Shown in pieces: positions 6,084 to 6,362 of a DNA stretch of 6,362 bases. The notes under the pieces were generated by a model. It saw nothing but the letters and a program-made list of their open reading frames with translations. It had not been told where the DNA came from and ran no database searches. The stretch is from contig JAOUGY010000223.1 of assembly GCA_029865445.1 (NCBI GenBank), positions 1-6,362 on the forward strand, written 5' to 3'. Made by a program: the position numbers and the translations under genes. Within the stretch, counting starts at the first letter, position 1. The number at the start of each line of letters is the position of its first letter. This DNA is from Acidimicrobiia bacterium. GTDB taxonomy: Bacteria; Actinomycetota; Acidimicrobiia; Spongiisociales; ZC4RG35.

Positions 6084-6362
6084 CTGCCTGACCCCACGAG
6101 CATCACGGCCACCGCCGCTCCCACCGCTCCCAGAGCCACGGCCGCCAGTCGGGAACCCGTGGCATCGACCAACGCCCCTGCCGCCACCGGCATGGCCGCA
6201 CCCGCCACGAACGATCCGAGGGTCACGGTTCCGAGGGCCGTTCCGAGGATCTTCTCGTCGAACACCTCGCGTCCGCGGATTCCGACCAGTGGAGACTGTG
6301 CGCCGATCGCCAATCCGATCGCCAGCATGGCCAGGGCCGCCATCGCCACGGTGCCGGCGGCG
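6080..6362 (-). CDS. Probable MFS transporter, C-terminal end only
   Basis: The frame is open from the right edge to the TGA at 6082-6080, giving about 93 residues. They contain three hydrophobic stretches, which probably correspond to the last helices of a 12-helix major facilitator protein: one around AMLAIGLAIGAQSPLVG, one around LGTVTLGSFVAGAAMPVAAG, and one at the end around LAAVALGAVGAAVAVMLVG. The pattern of a small-residue helix with SPL, then a charged loop (RGREVFDEK), LGTALG, a Pro-containing helix and GALVDATGS is typical of MFS carriers near helices 10-12. Internal GTG/ATG codons at 6349 and 6343 are not starts: the frame continues upstream without a stop, and the fragment is too short for a whole carrier. 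The GTGA link to the glycerate kinase gene suggests that it imports glycerate or a precursor. That is inferred from context alone; most of the protein lies outside the window. Confidence 0.75.
   Translation of the reverse strand, partial: AAGTVAMAALAMLAIGLAIGAQSPLVGIRGREVFDEKILGTALGTVTLGSFVAGAAMPVAAGALVDATGSRLAAVALGAVGAAVAVMLVGSGR

Noticed and set aside
1..6362. CRISPR arrays, tRNA/rRNA genes, insertion sequences, toxin-antitoxin or defence genes
   Set aside because: No spaced repeats, terminal inverted repeats, tRNA-like arms or related protein motifs were seen; nearly all bases are accounted for by the six genes.

Overview
The window is GC-rich with dense gene packing, frequent GTG starts and almost no intergenic space. 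Gene content (a UPF0182 membrane protein, a mycobacterial-type beta-phosphoglucomutase-like HAD hydrolase, and an actinobacterial-style Wzm/Wzt exporter pair) suggests a bacterial chromosome from the Actinomycetota, possibly a deep branch such as Acidimicrobiia. The class-level guess is an inference and cannot be settled from this window. I see no RNA genes, CRISPR arrays, insertion sequences, phage genes or long repeats.

Layout: two forward genes meet four reverse genes tail to tail. Forward strand: the 3' part of a HAD-superfamily (beta-phosphoglucomutase-like) hydrolase (2-646), then, 17 bp later, an 860-residue UPF0182 integral membrane protein (664-3246). Reverse strand, in transcription order from the right edge: the C-terminal end of a probable MFS transporter (6080-6362), a MOFRL-family glycerate 2-kinase (4911-6083) joined to it by a GTGA stop/start overlap, a 67-bp gap with a candidate extended -10 promoter, then the permease (3992-4843) and ATPase (3165-3995) of an ABC-2 polysaccharide exporter, again joined by a GTGA overlap. 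The ATPase gene runs 82 bp into the end of the UPF0182 gene on the opposite strand.

How they may work together: the MFS/glycerate kinase pair looks like an uptake-and-phosphorylation module that feeds a three-carbon acid into lower glycolysis as 2-phosphoglycerate. The Wzm/Wzt pair should export a lipid-linked cell-surface glycan across the cytoplasmic membrane; no glycosyltransferase genes are in view. UPF0182 has seven predicted membrane segments and a large external domain of unknown function. The HAD protein probably acts on a sugar phosphate. No pathway joins all six genes.

This is mostly an ordinary chromosomal region. I did not find a convincing undescribed system. The points worth a second look are the convergent coding overlap, the orphan exporter, and the unassigned substrate of the transporter/kinase pair.
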